A stretch of DNA of 35,534 nt from Roseitalea sp. MMSF_3546 (GTDB lineage: Bacteria > Pseudomonadota > Alphaproteobacteria > Rhizobiales > Rhizobiaceae): assembly GCF_030732865.1 (NCBI RefSeq), contig NZ_JASHKB010000030.1:1-35534 (forward strand), read 5' to 3'. Each line of letters starts with the position of its first letter. Position 1 is the stretch's first letter. The translations under genes and the position numbers were made by a program. The notes beneath the pieces are model-generated. The model was not told the origin of the DNA. It saw only the letters and a list, made by a program, of their open reading frames with translations, and did no database searches. Below, piece after piece: positions 8,727-16,012 of the stretch.

Positions 8727-9359
8727 CTATCTCAAAAACCGTCTTCCGAAACCTCTGGCTATATGGGAAATATTACTTCTACCGTAGCGCGACGACTGCC
8801 TCTTTCTCTCTTCCATTTCTTGGTTAGTATTGCTTTTTTTGTCGAACTCCTTAATCGCTCGATCAAATCGGCCCCGTGCACCAATACAACGCCAAAATAC
8901 TTCAAAATCGCTTCTCGCCTCCTCAAGGTGAAAACTCATTTTATGTGGCTTGTCGCGAAGAAACATTCTGATGTTTTCGTTCACGGTTTGGACAAAATCC
9001 AAACAAACATCGGCTTCAGGATCTTTGTTCAACATCAAAATGCCACATCGATATGCGCGCGTAATCGATCCCTGATACCAAGAGCGGCCGGAAAAGCTTT
9101 GAGCTACCTGTGCTTCGTTACGTTTAAGATGCACGAAAAAAGTATCACTTGCATCAAACCCGCTGTCAAGTCTTCCAAGAAACCAAGAAAGTCGATTGTC
9201 GGCCTCAATGTGTTCACTAGGATAATCTATCCGGTTAGCGCCCAATAGATGAACTCTAGTCTCGTGGCCAGACGTGTAGTTTTCGATATGTCTGCAGGCG
9301 CGGATAAATGCTTCGCTTCCACATCTTCCAGTGCACAGAATGAAGACATTGCGGTACAT
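8727..9359 (-). CDS. Sulfotransferase-like protein
   Basis: A 210-residue protein. Residues 9 to 18, CTGRCGSEAF, fit the 5'-phosphosulfate loop of PAPS-dependent sulfotransferases (usually TGRxGSxxF or PKxGTT). FVHLKRNEAQVAQSFSGRSW near residue 95 fits the 3'-phosphate-binding Arg/Ser segment. The C-terminus is basic (KKSNTNQEMEERKRQSSRYG). The length is short for the family but both cofactor motifs are present. Its place in the operon suggests sulfation of a sugar in the repeat unit. No genes for making PAPS are in the window. The start ATG at 9359 is followed closely by the conserved strand, so the N-terminus is probably correct. Confidence 0.7.
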   Translation of the reverse strand: MYRNVFILCTGRCGSEAFIRACRHIENYTSGHETRVHLLGANRIDYPSEHIEADNRLSWFLGRLDSGFDASDTFFVHLKRNEAQVAQSFSGRSWYQGSITRAYRCGILMLNKDPEADVCLDFVQTVNENIRMFLRDKPHKMSFHLEEARSDFEVFWRCIGARGRFDRAIKEFDKKSNTNQEMEERKRQSSRYGRSNISHIARGFGRRFLR

Positions 9360-9389
9360 GTTAACCGGTCAACTCTCGAAACTTTACCA

Positions 9390-9672
9390 TGATCCAAAAT
9401 GCAGTCCGCGTCACCATAGGGATGCGAAGCCAACACCGTGCAGAGCTCTTTGGCTGAACGTGTCCATCTCGCGCCAGATCAAGCGGCTGATGAAGAGGCC
9501 GACGCGCGGTTCACGTAGCCAGTAACACATCCCGTACATGAGGATGCTGCTCCCCATGGCGGATGAGAGCATCCGCTCTGATTGTCGAAGACCTTCGGAG
9601 AGCCGCGATGGCATATTACGTTGGATTGGATGTCAAGCTCAAGAGCACGCACGTGTTCGAGCTGTTGATGCG
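9390..9672 (-). pseudogene. Second fdtA-like gene, decayed
   Basis: Pieces of an FdtA-type cupin lie in the same orientation as the intact copy at 10373-10813. Around 9640-9672 the minus strand reads GHAHQQLEHV, matching GHAHHELEQV. Around 9425-9535 it reads YWLREPRVGLFISRLIWRE and MDTFSQ, matching YWLRDPRTGLYISRMIWRE and MDAFSQ. After a 1-nt frame change the other frame continues VLASHPYGDADCI, matching VLASQPYDEADYI. The segment between the two blocks (about 9540-9640) is foreign DNA. The gene therefore carries at least one insertion or replacement and one frameshift. It is a relic of a duplicated or exchanged sugar-biosynthesis cassette. Confidence 0.8.
9540..9640 (+). mobile_element. Possible IS110-family fragment inside the fdtA relic
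   Basis: On the plus strand an ATG at 9608 begins MAYYVGLDV, resembling the first residues of IS110-type transposases (the Asp of GLDV being the first catalytic residue). After that the frame runs into antisense fdtA sequence. Just upstream, GCGGATG and CATCCGC at 9559-9576 form a perfect 7-bp hairpin with a 4-nt loop. The evidence is only about nine codons plus position, so the family call is tentative; that this is inserted DNA is better supported. Confidence 0.35.
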
Positions 9673-9713
9673 CGTGCCCCAACTTTTCCATTGTGGGATT
9701 TTGTGGCTGGGGG

Positions 9714-10376
9714 TCAATTGAGGTTGCACCGAAAGGCGTCGATTGATAACTCTAAGGTCGCTCGATCAAAGTATTGCGTATCTGGAACCTCGAAGAAAGC
9801 TTGCCGACCAATTCTCTTTTTGGGCTTCACAAATTTCTCGACAAAGCTGTATTGAGGCCTATTGTTGTAATCGTCAAATATGATTCGGCATCCGGGTTTG
9901 GCATGAAGTAATGTTGTAAGGAGGCAGCACACCCTGAATCGCCCATCGATCAGGACAAGGTCTGGCTGATTGTCATGAATCCAGAGCCAGTCAGTATACT
10001 CTTGAAAACTTGCGATATTCGCGGCTCCAATCGGTACGCCCCAAGCGATGGTAGGCCCAATGTCGACATACTTAGCTTGAAGCCTCTCTGGATCAAAGTC
10101 GCCTCTGGTTGCGGCAGTAAGCCATGCCTCATCGCTGTCTACGCACGTGACCGTCGCATCGGTGGAACGGAGCACATATTGAGTAGATGCGCCTGTGCCA
10201 TATTCTCCGTAATGCGTGCAGTTTGATATCTCTGACAAAAGGAAATTTGCTTCGTTGTCGAATAGATCGGGCGCGAGGGATGCGCTGGAACTGGGCCTCT
10301 TTCCCGCACGACGCTTCGTAAGGGGCCAGAGGAGGATGGGCGGGATAAGTTGTTTTGCAGCATTTCTGATGCTCAA
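9714..10376 (-). CDS. SAM-methyltransferase-like protein of polysaccharide clusters
   Basis: A 220-residue protein with a Rossmann-like core. HYGEYGTGASTQYV at 55-68 is a candidate SAM-binding motif I, VTCVDSDEAW holds the acidic residue after the second strand, and DLVLIDGRFRVCC and IIFDDYNNRPQY follow. Proteins with this DGRFR pattern occur in surface-polysaccharide loci and are annotated as class I methyltransferase-like or hypothetical; I do not know of a proven substrate. The start is a TTG at 10376 that overlaps the TGA of fdtA, implying coupled translation. The N-terminal 20 residues are hydrophobic and basic, possibly a membrane-associating stretch. The gene is more AT-rich than fdtA. 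Confidence 0.6.
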   Translation of the reverse strand: MSIRNAAKQLIPPILLWPLTKRRAGKRPSSSASLAPDLFDNEANFLLSEISNCTHYGEYGTGASTQYVLRSTDATVTCVDSDEAWLTAATRGDFDPERLQAKYVDIGPTIAWGVPIGAANIASFQEYTDWLWIHDNQPDLVLIDGRFRVCCLLTTLLHAKPGCRIIFDDYNNRPQYSFVEKFVKPKKRIGRQAFFEVPDTQYFDRATLELSIDAFRCNLN

Positions 10377-10813
10377 GATGCTGTCTCCCTTTCTGTCTCC
10401 TGCACGAACGCGTTGTAGTCCCGTATATAGTCCGCCTCGTCGTAGGGCTGCGAGGCCAGCACCATGCAGACTGCCCCCTGGCTGAAGGCGTCCATTTCGC
10501 GCCAGATCATGCGGCTGATGTAGAGGCCGGTGCGTGGATCGCGGAGCCAGTATTCGCGGCGCTTGCGGCCGTCGTCCACGGCGATGCGGAAGCTGCCCGA
10601 CAGCGCGAAGATGACCTGTTCGAGCTCATGGTGCGCGTGGCCGCCGCGCTCGGAGTCGACGGGGACGTTGTAGAGGTAATAGACCCGCCGGATCTGGAAC
10701 GGCACGTGGTTGCCGCCCTCGACGAAGGTCAGGTCGCCGCGGGGGTCGCTGACCACGGGCAGCCCGATCAGGCGCACGCTGCCGTTGTGGGAGGAGAGGC
10801 TGTCGGCGGTCAT
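10373..10813 (-). CDS. fdtA: FdtA/QdtA-type dTDP-4-oxo-6-deoxyglucose 3,4-ketoisomerase
   Basis: A 146-residue cupin. SDPRGDLTFVEGG, IRRVYYLYNVP, GGHAHHELEQV (active-site His59 and His61), FRIAVDDG, YWLRDPRTGLYISRMIWRE and VLASQPYDEADYIRDY cover the whole family from end to end. The enzyme converts dTDP-4-oxo-6-deoxy-D-glucose to the 3-oxo isomer, the substrate of the FdtB-like aminotransferase. The ATG at 10813 is chosen because it overlaps the GNAT stop as ATGA; an in-frame ATG at 10822 would add three residues. The galacto (FdtA) versus gluco (QdtA) outcome cannot be decided here. dTDP-glucose synthase and 4,6-dehydratase genes are not in the window. Confidence 0.88.
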   Translation of the reverse strand: MTADSLSSHNGSVRLIGLPVVSDPRGDLTFVEGGNHVPFQIRRVYYLYNVPVDSERGGHAHHELEQVIFALSGSFRIAVDDGRKRREYWLRDPRTGLYISRMIWREMDAFSQGAVCMVLASQPYDEADYIRDYNAFVQETERETAS

Positions 10814-11370
10814 GCAGTGCATGCGGCGGACTGCACGACCGCCAGGTGCGTCGGCCGGTCCGCGATGAAGCGGTCGCGCGTGTAGGTGAAGTAGACGTTC
10901 AGGTCGTCGGTTCCGGTTTCGGTGGCGCCGAAGCGGCGATAGAAGCGCAGGGCCGTTTCGTTCTGCCGCCGCGCGTCGATGCTCGCGGTCCGAAGGCCAA
11001 GCGGGCCGAAGGCGATGTCGAACGACAGGATGGCGCTTTCCAGCGCCGCCTTGGGCGGCTTGTTGGCATCGAGGATCCAGCTACCCCAGGTGAAGCGATC
11101 GCCGTGGATGTCGTAGAGCCGGACGGTGCCGCAGTGCGTGCCGTCGCGCCGCTCGATGATGTAGTAGGCCTCGAGCCCCTCGGCCTCGCGCCGCTTGTAG
11201 CGCTCGATCCAGGCGCGCTGATCCGCGACCGTGCCGGAGACGGGCGACAGATGCGTGTTGTGGCGCGGGTCCGTCCGCAAGCCGTGCAGATAGGCGGCGT
11301 CCTCCGGCGTTACCAGGCGCAGGCGGAGCTGTAATCCTTCAGCACAGGCGGGGATCTGCCTGGCGCTCAT
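10810..11370 (-). CDS. GNAT-family acetyltransferase, probable amino-sugar N-acetyltransferase
   Basis: A 186-residue protein of the GNAT fold. LRLRLVTPEDAAYLHGLR is the first strand and helix, the central part has CGTVRLYDIHGDRFTWGSWI, and NETALRFYRRFGATETG is the typical C-terminal helix-strand unit that contacts acetyl-CoA. It sits directly before fdtA with an ATGA overlap and after the ABC flippase with another, so it very likely acts on the dTDP-3-amino-3,6-dideoxyhexose made by FdtA and the aminotransferase. Known FdtC/QdtC enzymes are hexapeptide-repeat acetyltransferases, so this would be a non-homologous replacement, in the manner of WecD for the 4-amino sugar. The substrate is inferred from context only. 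Confidence 0.8.
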   Translation of the reverse strand: MSARQIPACAEGLQLRLRLVTPEDAAYLHGLRTDPRHNTHLSPVSGTVADQRAWIERYKRREAEGLEAYYIIERRDGTHCGTVRLYDIHGDRFTWGSWILDANKPPKAALESAILSFDIAFGPLGLRTASIDARRQNETALRFYRRFGATETGTDDLNVYFTYTRDRFIADRPTHLAVVQSAACTA

Positions 11371-13190
11371 GCTGCCTCCGCCAGCCGCGCGATGCTCTGA
11401 AAGTGTGCATTGCCCTCCATCAGCGCAGACCAGGTGTCGCAGCCGACGAGGCGGCCCTTGACCAGCACGGCGATCCTGTCGCAGCGCTGAACCGTGCTCA
11501 GGCGGTGCGCGATCATCACCACCGTCTTGTCGCCGGGCAGGGCGTCGATGGCGGCTATAACCTCGGCCTCGGTGAGGTTGTCGAGCGCGCTGGTGGCCTC
11601 GTCGAACACGATGAGATCGGCGTCGTGGTAGAGCGCACGGGCGATGCCGATGCGCTGGCGCTGGCCGCCAGAGAGTCGAATACCGCGCTCGCCGACATGG
11701 GTCTGATAGCCTTGCGGCAACTCATCTTCGATGAATCGATCGATCCGCGCGATCCGCGCGGCCTTCAGGACGCGGTCATGGTCAATCGAAGCTGGCGGCA
11801 CACCGAGCGCGATGTTCTCCGCGACCGGGGCATCGGTCAATAAGATGTCCTGCGGGACGTAGCCGACCCCCTGCATCCACGACCGCACATTCTCGGACGT
11901 GATCTCGACGTCGTCCGCAACCAGACGGCCCTGATCCGGCTCCAGAAGGCCCAGGATGACATCTGCCAGCGTGGTCTTGCCGGCCCCTGTGCTTCCCACG
12001 ATCCCGATCTTTTCGCCGGCACGGATGGACAGGCAGATATCACGCACGCCCGCCTGATCGGCGTTGGGATAGCTGTAGGAAATCCCGTCCAGAACAAGCG
12101 ACGACTTCAGTCCAAGGCCCTCGCTGCAGATCCTGGGAAGCCGGGCTGCCGCCTTGCGGAGCACGAGGTCTTCGTACACCGCATCGACAGCGGCCGAACC
12201 CGCCTGAATCTGCGCGAGGGACTGGTAGAGCTTGGACAGTTCCGGCATCAGGCGCTGTCCGGCAAAGGCGAAAACGCCAAGAACGGGTAACAGTCCGCCA
12301 AGCGCTGCCCCTGAGGCCAGACCGGCAGGGTCGATCAGGACCAGACAAAGGACGATGATTCCACCGAAGGCCACGGCCTGAAGGGCGAGTTGCGGCACTT
12401 GCGAAAACACGGCCACCCTGACCTGCGTTCTGGCCATCCGCGTGGACGGGGTGGCAAAACGATCCAGATAGGCCGTCTCGCGGCCCAGCAGCCTGATGTC
12501 CTTGATGCCCGTGAGTGCCTCATTGGCCAGCCGGAACCTCTGCCGATTGGTCTCGACCCGAATCTGACCAAGCCGCTTCAGAACTCGGCGCGTGCCAATG
12601 TAGATCAGGCCGTAGATCGCTCCGAGAACCGCAAAGGCGGTCACGGCAATCAAGGGCTCGACCCAAAGCAGCAGACCGACGATGGCAAGAGTCGTTAGGC
12701 AGGCCGCGATGAACTGAGCAGCAGGCCGCAAGAACTGTCCCACGACCTGACCGGACTCGGCGAGCACACGCGGCCCCATCTCGCCTGAGTGGCGATTGAG
12801 GAAGAATTCATAGGGCTGGGCGAGATAGCTCGCGAGCAGGCGGTGGCTGATCGAGTGGACACGCATCATCGCAAAGCGCGCCACGGCCCAGGTCTTGGTG
12901 ATCTGGATCGCGCTTGACAGCACGATGACGGCAAAGGACGCGACCCCCAGCCCGACCAGAAACCAGTAGACCGACGTGAAACCGAACATGTCGTAGGCCC
13001 AGGCCAGGGAACGCGTCGTCTCGATGCGCGATGGATCGGCCAGCACGGCAAGAAAGGGCATGACCGATGCTACCATCACGGCCGACGCAAGGGCGCCGAC
13101 AATGATGACCCCGAGCACGATCCATGCATTGCGCCGTTCCCTGCCGTCGAGGAGCGCCCAGGCTTTCTTCCATGTCGACAGGTCAATCAT
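11367..13190 (-). CDS. ABC transporter, fused permease/ATPase (PglK/MsbA-like lipid-oligosaccharide flippase)
   Basis: A 607-residue half-transporter, the usual length for MsbA/PglK. The first 330 residues contain about six hydrophobic segments (the first at about 23-48, then 70-95, 160-178, 182-200, 265-285 and 297-312). The nucleotide-binding domain has Walker A GSTGAGKT at 399-406, signature LSGGQ at 506-510, Walker B LIVFDE at 526-531 and switch His562. The FFLNRHSGEMGPRVLAE segment is like that of PglK-type exporters. It presumably flips the undecaprenyl-diphosphate-linked repeat unit across the inner membrane. No Wzx-type flippase is visible in the locus. It is followed by GNAT through an ATGA overlap; 58 nt separate it from the epimerase gene upstream. 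Confidence 0.87.
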   Translation of the reverse strand: MIDLSTWKKAWALLDGRERRNAWIVLGVIIVGALASAVMVASVMPFLAVLADPSRIETTRSLAWAYDMFGFTSVYWFLVGLGVASFAVIVLSSAIQITKTWAVARFAMMRVHSISHRLLASYLAQPYEFFLNRHSGEMGPRVLAESGQVVGQFLRPAAQFIAACLTTLAIVGLLLWVEPLIAVTAFAVLGAIYGLIYIGTRRVLKRLGQIRVETNRQRFRLANEALTGIKDIRLLGRETAYLDRFATPSTRMARTQVRVAVFSQVPQLALQAVAFGGIIVLCLVLIDPAGLASGAALGGLLPVLGVFAFAGQRLMPELSKLYQSLAQIQAGSAAVDAVYEDLVLRKAAARLPRICSEGLGLKSSLVLDGISYSYPNADQAGVRDICLSIRAGEKIGIVGSTGAGKTTLADVILGLLEPDQGRLVADDVEITSENVRSWMQGVGYVPQDILLTDAPVAENIALGVPPASIDHDRVLKAARIARIDRFIEDELPQGYQTHVGERGIRLSGGQRQRIGIARALYHDADLIVFDEATSALDNLTEAEVIAAIDALPGDKTVVMIAHRLSTVQRCDRIAVLVKGRLVGCDTWSALMEGNAHFQSIARLAEAA

Positions 13191-13248
13191 GTCAGACGCT
13201 CAAAGCGCGGGGAGCAATCGATTCTCACTGGGAGCGCTCCTGGCAAAG

Positions 13249-14268
13249 TCACGCCATCGCTCCGTACATCGTGCGATGCCAGCGCACGAACTTCGCAACG
13301 CCTTGCCTGACCGGAGTCTCGGGCTTGTACCCTGTCAGCCTCATCAGCAGCGATGCATCGGCCCATGTCGCGGGCACGTCGCCCGGCTGGATCTCCATGA
13401 AGTTTTTTTCGGCCTCGATCCCAAGTTCGGCCTCGATCGCCTCGATGAAGTCGAGAAGCCTCACCTTTTCGGAATTGCCGATATTCACGATTCTGAACGG
13501 GGCGACGGGCGACAGGCTGTCGCCGTCTTCGATCGCCTCGGGCGAGGACGGCCGCTCCGGCACCACGTCGATCAGCAGCCTGATGGCGCGGGCGAGATCG
13601 TCGACATAGGTGAAGTCGCGATACATCTCACCGTGATTGTAGACATCGATCGGTTGGCCCCTGAGCATGGCTTCGGTGAACCTGAACAGCGCCATGTCCG
13701 GCCGGCCCCACGGCCCATAGACCGTGAAGAACCGGAACAGGGTCGTCGGCAGATCCCACAGATGCGCATAGGAATGGGCCATCGCCTCATTGGCCTTCTT
13801 CGTCGCCGCATAGATCGTCAGCTGCGTGTCGGCCTTCTGCGTTTCGGTAAAGGGCATGTCCTCATTGGCCCCATAGACCGAAGACGTCGAGGCCATCAGC
13901 AGGTGGCCGACCTTCAGCTTGCGCGCGGCCTCCATCACGTTGAACGTGCCGACGATGTTGCTGTCGACATAGGCACGCGGGTTTTCGAGCGAATAACGCA
14001 CGCCAGCCTGGGCGGCGAGATGGACGATCACTTCCGGGGCAAAGCCCTCGGACACCGACCACAGCGTCTCGTCGTCCTCGAGCATGGCTTCGGTCGCCGT
14101 GAAATTCGGCGTCTGATGGAGCATCTGGTGCCGGCGCCGCTTGAGGGCGACGTCATAATAATCGGTCATCCCGTCATAGCCGTGCACGCGAAACCCGTCC
14201 TCGAGCAGGCGCCTTGCCAGGTGGAACCCGATGAAGCCGGCCGTGCCGGTGACGAGAACCCGTCTCAC
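13249..14268 (-). CDS. UDP-glucuronate 4-epimerase
   Basis: A 339-residue extended SDR enzyme. TGTAGFIGFHLARRLL at 7-22 binds NAD, and DYYDVALK follows. HLAAQAGVRYSLENP, STSSVYGAN and Y153-AAT-K157 give the catalytic pair, and RFFTVYGPWGRPDMALFRFT is the diagnostic block of UDP-GlcA 4-epimerases. The product is UDP-galacturonate from the UDP-glucuronate made by Ugd. The start is a GTG whose last bases overlap the TGA of the upstream dehydrogenase (GTGA). The neighbouring TviB-like enzyme makes a HexNAc uronate, so activity on that substrate (as TviC) is an alternative, but the sequence matches the GlcA class better. Confidence 0.88.
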   Translation of the reverse strand: MRRVLVTGTAGFIGFHLARRLLEDGFRVHGYDGMTDYYDVALKRRRHQMLHQTPNFTATEAMLEDDETLWSVSEGFAPEVIVHLAAQAGVRYSLENPRAYVDSNIVGTFNVMEAARKLKVGHLLMASTSSVYGANEDMPFTETQKADTQLTIYAATKKANEAMAHSYAHLWDLPTTLFRFFTVYGPWGRPDMALFRFTEAMLRGQPIDVYNHGEMYRDFTYVDDLARAIRLLIDVVPERPSSPEAIEDGDSLSPVAPFRIVNIGNSEKVRLLDFIEAIEAELGIEAEKNFMEIQPGDVPATWADASLLMRLTGYKPETPVRQGVAKFVRWHRTMYGAMA

Positions 14269-15605
14269 AACCGGCCATCGCTTTCATCGCGCGCAAAAAG
14301 GCCCTTGACGTCGAACAGCACGGCCCCCGGCTTGCCCAGTTCGCGGATGCCGGCGGCGCCCAGCTCGGCGAACTCGCGATGACCGACGGCGACGATCATC
14401 GCGTCATAGCTCTGCGCGTCGGGCCGGCCCTCGACAAGTTGCACGCCGAACTCGGCCCGCGCCTCGGCCGCGTCGACCCACGGATCCCAGACATCGACCC
14501 TGGCATTGGCGTCTTGCAGACCCCTGATGATGTCGATCACCCGCGAATTGCGCAGGTCGGGGCAGTTCTCCTTGAAGGTCAGCCCCATCACCAGGACCCG
14601 GCTTCCGACAACCGGAAACCCGCGGCGCATCATCAGCCGCGCGACGCGATCGGCGATGTGCTCGCCCATGCCGTCATTGATCCGCCGCCCGGCCAGGATG
14701 ACCTGCGGATGATAGCCCGCCTCCTCGGCGCGATGGGTCAGATAATAGGGATCGACGCCGACGCAGTGTCCGCCGACCAGGCCGGGGCGAAAGGGCAGGA
14801 AGTTCCACTTCGTCGAGGCCGCCTGCAGAACATCGAGCGTATCGAGCCCCAGCCGGTGGAAGATGACGGCCAGTTCGTTCATCAGCGCGATGTTGAGATC
14901 GCGCTGGGTGTTCTCGATCACCTTGGCCGCCTCGGCCACCTCGATCGACGGCGCCTTGTGCGTGCCCGAGGGCACGATCGCCGCATAGAGCGCGTCGACG
15001 GCATCGGCGACCGCCGGGGTCGAACCGGCCGTCACCTTGACGATCGTCGTCAGACGATGCTCGCGATCGCCGGGATTGGCGCGCTCGGGGCTGTAGCCGA
15101 CAAAGAAATCCCGATTAAAGATGAGCCCGGAGGCGCGCTCGAGGATCGGCACGCAGACCTCGCGCGTGCATCCGGGAAACACCGTCGATTCGAAGATCAC
15201 CAGCGCGCCCTCGCCCATCGCCCGGCCGACCGTCTCGGTCGCGGCCTTGAGAACGGACAGATCCGGCCGCTTGGCCCTGTCGATGGGCGTGGGCACCGAG
15301 ACGATGAAGATGCCGCACGAGGCCAGATCGGCTTCATTTGAGGTGAAATCGATCCGTTCGGCTGCGGCCAGTTCGTCGGTGTCCACCTCGCGGGTCGCGT
15401 CATGGCCGGCCCGAAGCTGCACGACGCGTTCGGGCTTGATGTCAAAGCCGAGCACGGGGCGCTGCCTGGCAAATTCGACCGCCAGAGGTAGCCCGACATA
15501 GCCAAGCCCGATCACCGCAATGCGCCTGCCCTCGAGCGACAGGCCCGCGCCCGGATCGGGCGCGTCGTCCGGCCGGCTCACAACGGCGATTTCGGTCACC
15601 TGGTC
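14265..15605 (-). CDS. UDP-N-acetylhexosamine 6-dehydrogenase (TviB/WbpA/WbpO-like)
   Basis: A 446-residue member of the UDP-sugar dehydrogenase family. RIAVIGLGYVGLPLAVEFA forms the NAD-binding loop. Then come VSVPTPID, ESTVFPGCTREV, GYSPERANPGD and AEAAKVIENTQRDLNIALMN. LVGGHCVGVDPYYLTH holds the catalytic cysteine, and VLVMGLTFKENCPDLRNS is in the UDP-binding C-terminal domain. The SPER-NPGD and GHCVGVDPYYL forms mark the UDP-HexNAc subgroup rather than UDP-glucose dehydrogenases. It oxidises UDP-GlcNAc or UDP-GalNAc at C6 to the uronate. The ATG at 15605, 5 nt after the VanZ-like stop, is preferred to one at 15653 that would overlap that gene by 43 nt. Confidence 0.88.
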   Translation of the reverse strand, partial: DQVTEIAVVSRPDDAPDPGAGLSLEGRRIAVIGLGYVGLPLAVEFARQRPVLGFDIKPERVVQLRAGHDATREVDTDELAAAERIDFTSNEADLASCGIFIVSVPTPIDRAKRPDLSVLKAATETVGRAMGEGALVIFESTVFPGCTREVCVPILERASGLIFNRDFFVGYSPERANPGDREHRLTTIVKVTAGSTPAVADAVDALYAAIVPSGTHKAPSIEVAEAAKVIENTQRDLNIALMNELAVIFHRLGLDTLDVLQAASTKWNFLPFRPGLVGGHCVGVDPYYLTHRAEEAGYHPQVILAGRRINDGMGEHIADRVARLMMRRGFPVVGSRVLVMGLTFKENCPDLRNSRVIDIIRGLQDANARVDVWDPWVDAAEARAEFGVQLVEGRPDAQSYDAMIVAVGHREFAELGAAGIRELGKPGAVLFDVKGLFARDESDGRL

Positions 15606-15610
15606 CATGG

Positions 15611-16012
15611 TCAAGGTGTCGTCCAGGTCCGCGGCGGCCGCAGCCCACGCCATGCGAGTTCAAGCATCAGCGCGAACAGCCAGCCAAGGCCGATCCCGGC
15701 AAGGCTTGCGCCAAGGTCCGTGAGGCTGGCGGTGCGTTCGGCGTCAAGGATCTGCGCCAGTTCGATGCCGGCCGCCAGAGCGACGAGCCCTCCAAGGCGG
15801 ACGCGGTTCCCGCGCGCGCCGACCAGCGCCACACAAGTGACAAGCGCGAAGCTGGCGGCATGCAGAACGAGGTCGTTATAGCCGACGATCAGGCGATGAT
15901 CGGGCAGTTGCCCCCGATAGACGACGCCATAATAAACGAGCGGGGCGAGCACCGCGACCAGCAGGGCAAGGCGCGCTGCCGCCACCGGGCCTGCTATCTC
16001 CGTTTGGCGCAC
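15611..16012 (-). CDS. VanZ-like small membrane protein (copy 1)
   Basis: A 133-residue protein with four predicted hydrophobic helices (about 10-30, 46-65, 70-88, 98-118). YNDLVLHAASFALVT and GIELAQILDAERTASLTDLG are the two conserved VanZ blocks. The family is widespread, includes the teicoplanin-resistance VanZ, and has no settled biochemical role in polysaccharide loci. A paralogue lies on the far side of ugd. It overlaps the ugd stop by one base and is followed 5 nt later by the TviB-like dehydrogenase, so it is firmly inside the operon. Confidence 0.75.
   Translation of the reverse strand: MRQTEIAGPVAAARLALLVAVLAPLVYYGVVYRGQLPDHRLIVGYNDLVLHAASFALVTCVALVGARGNRVRLGGLVALAAGIELAQILDAERTASLTDLGASLAGIGLGWLFALMLELAWRGLRPPRTWTTP

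Noticed and set aside
13024-14382. 452-codon plus-strand frame opposite the epimerase gene
   Set aside because: Mirror frame of a GC-rich gene; the protein has no family features, whereas the minus strand encodes a complete UDP-GlcA 4-epimerase.
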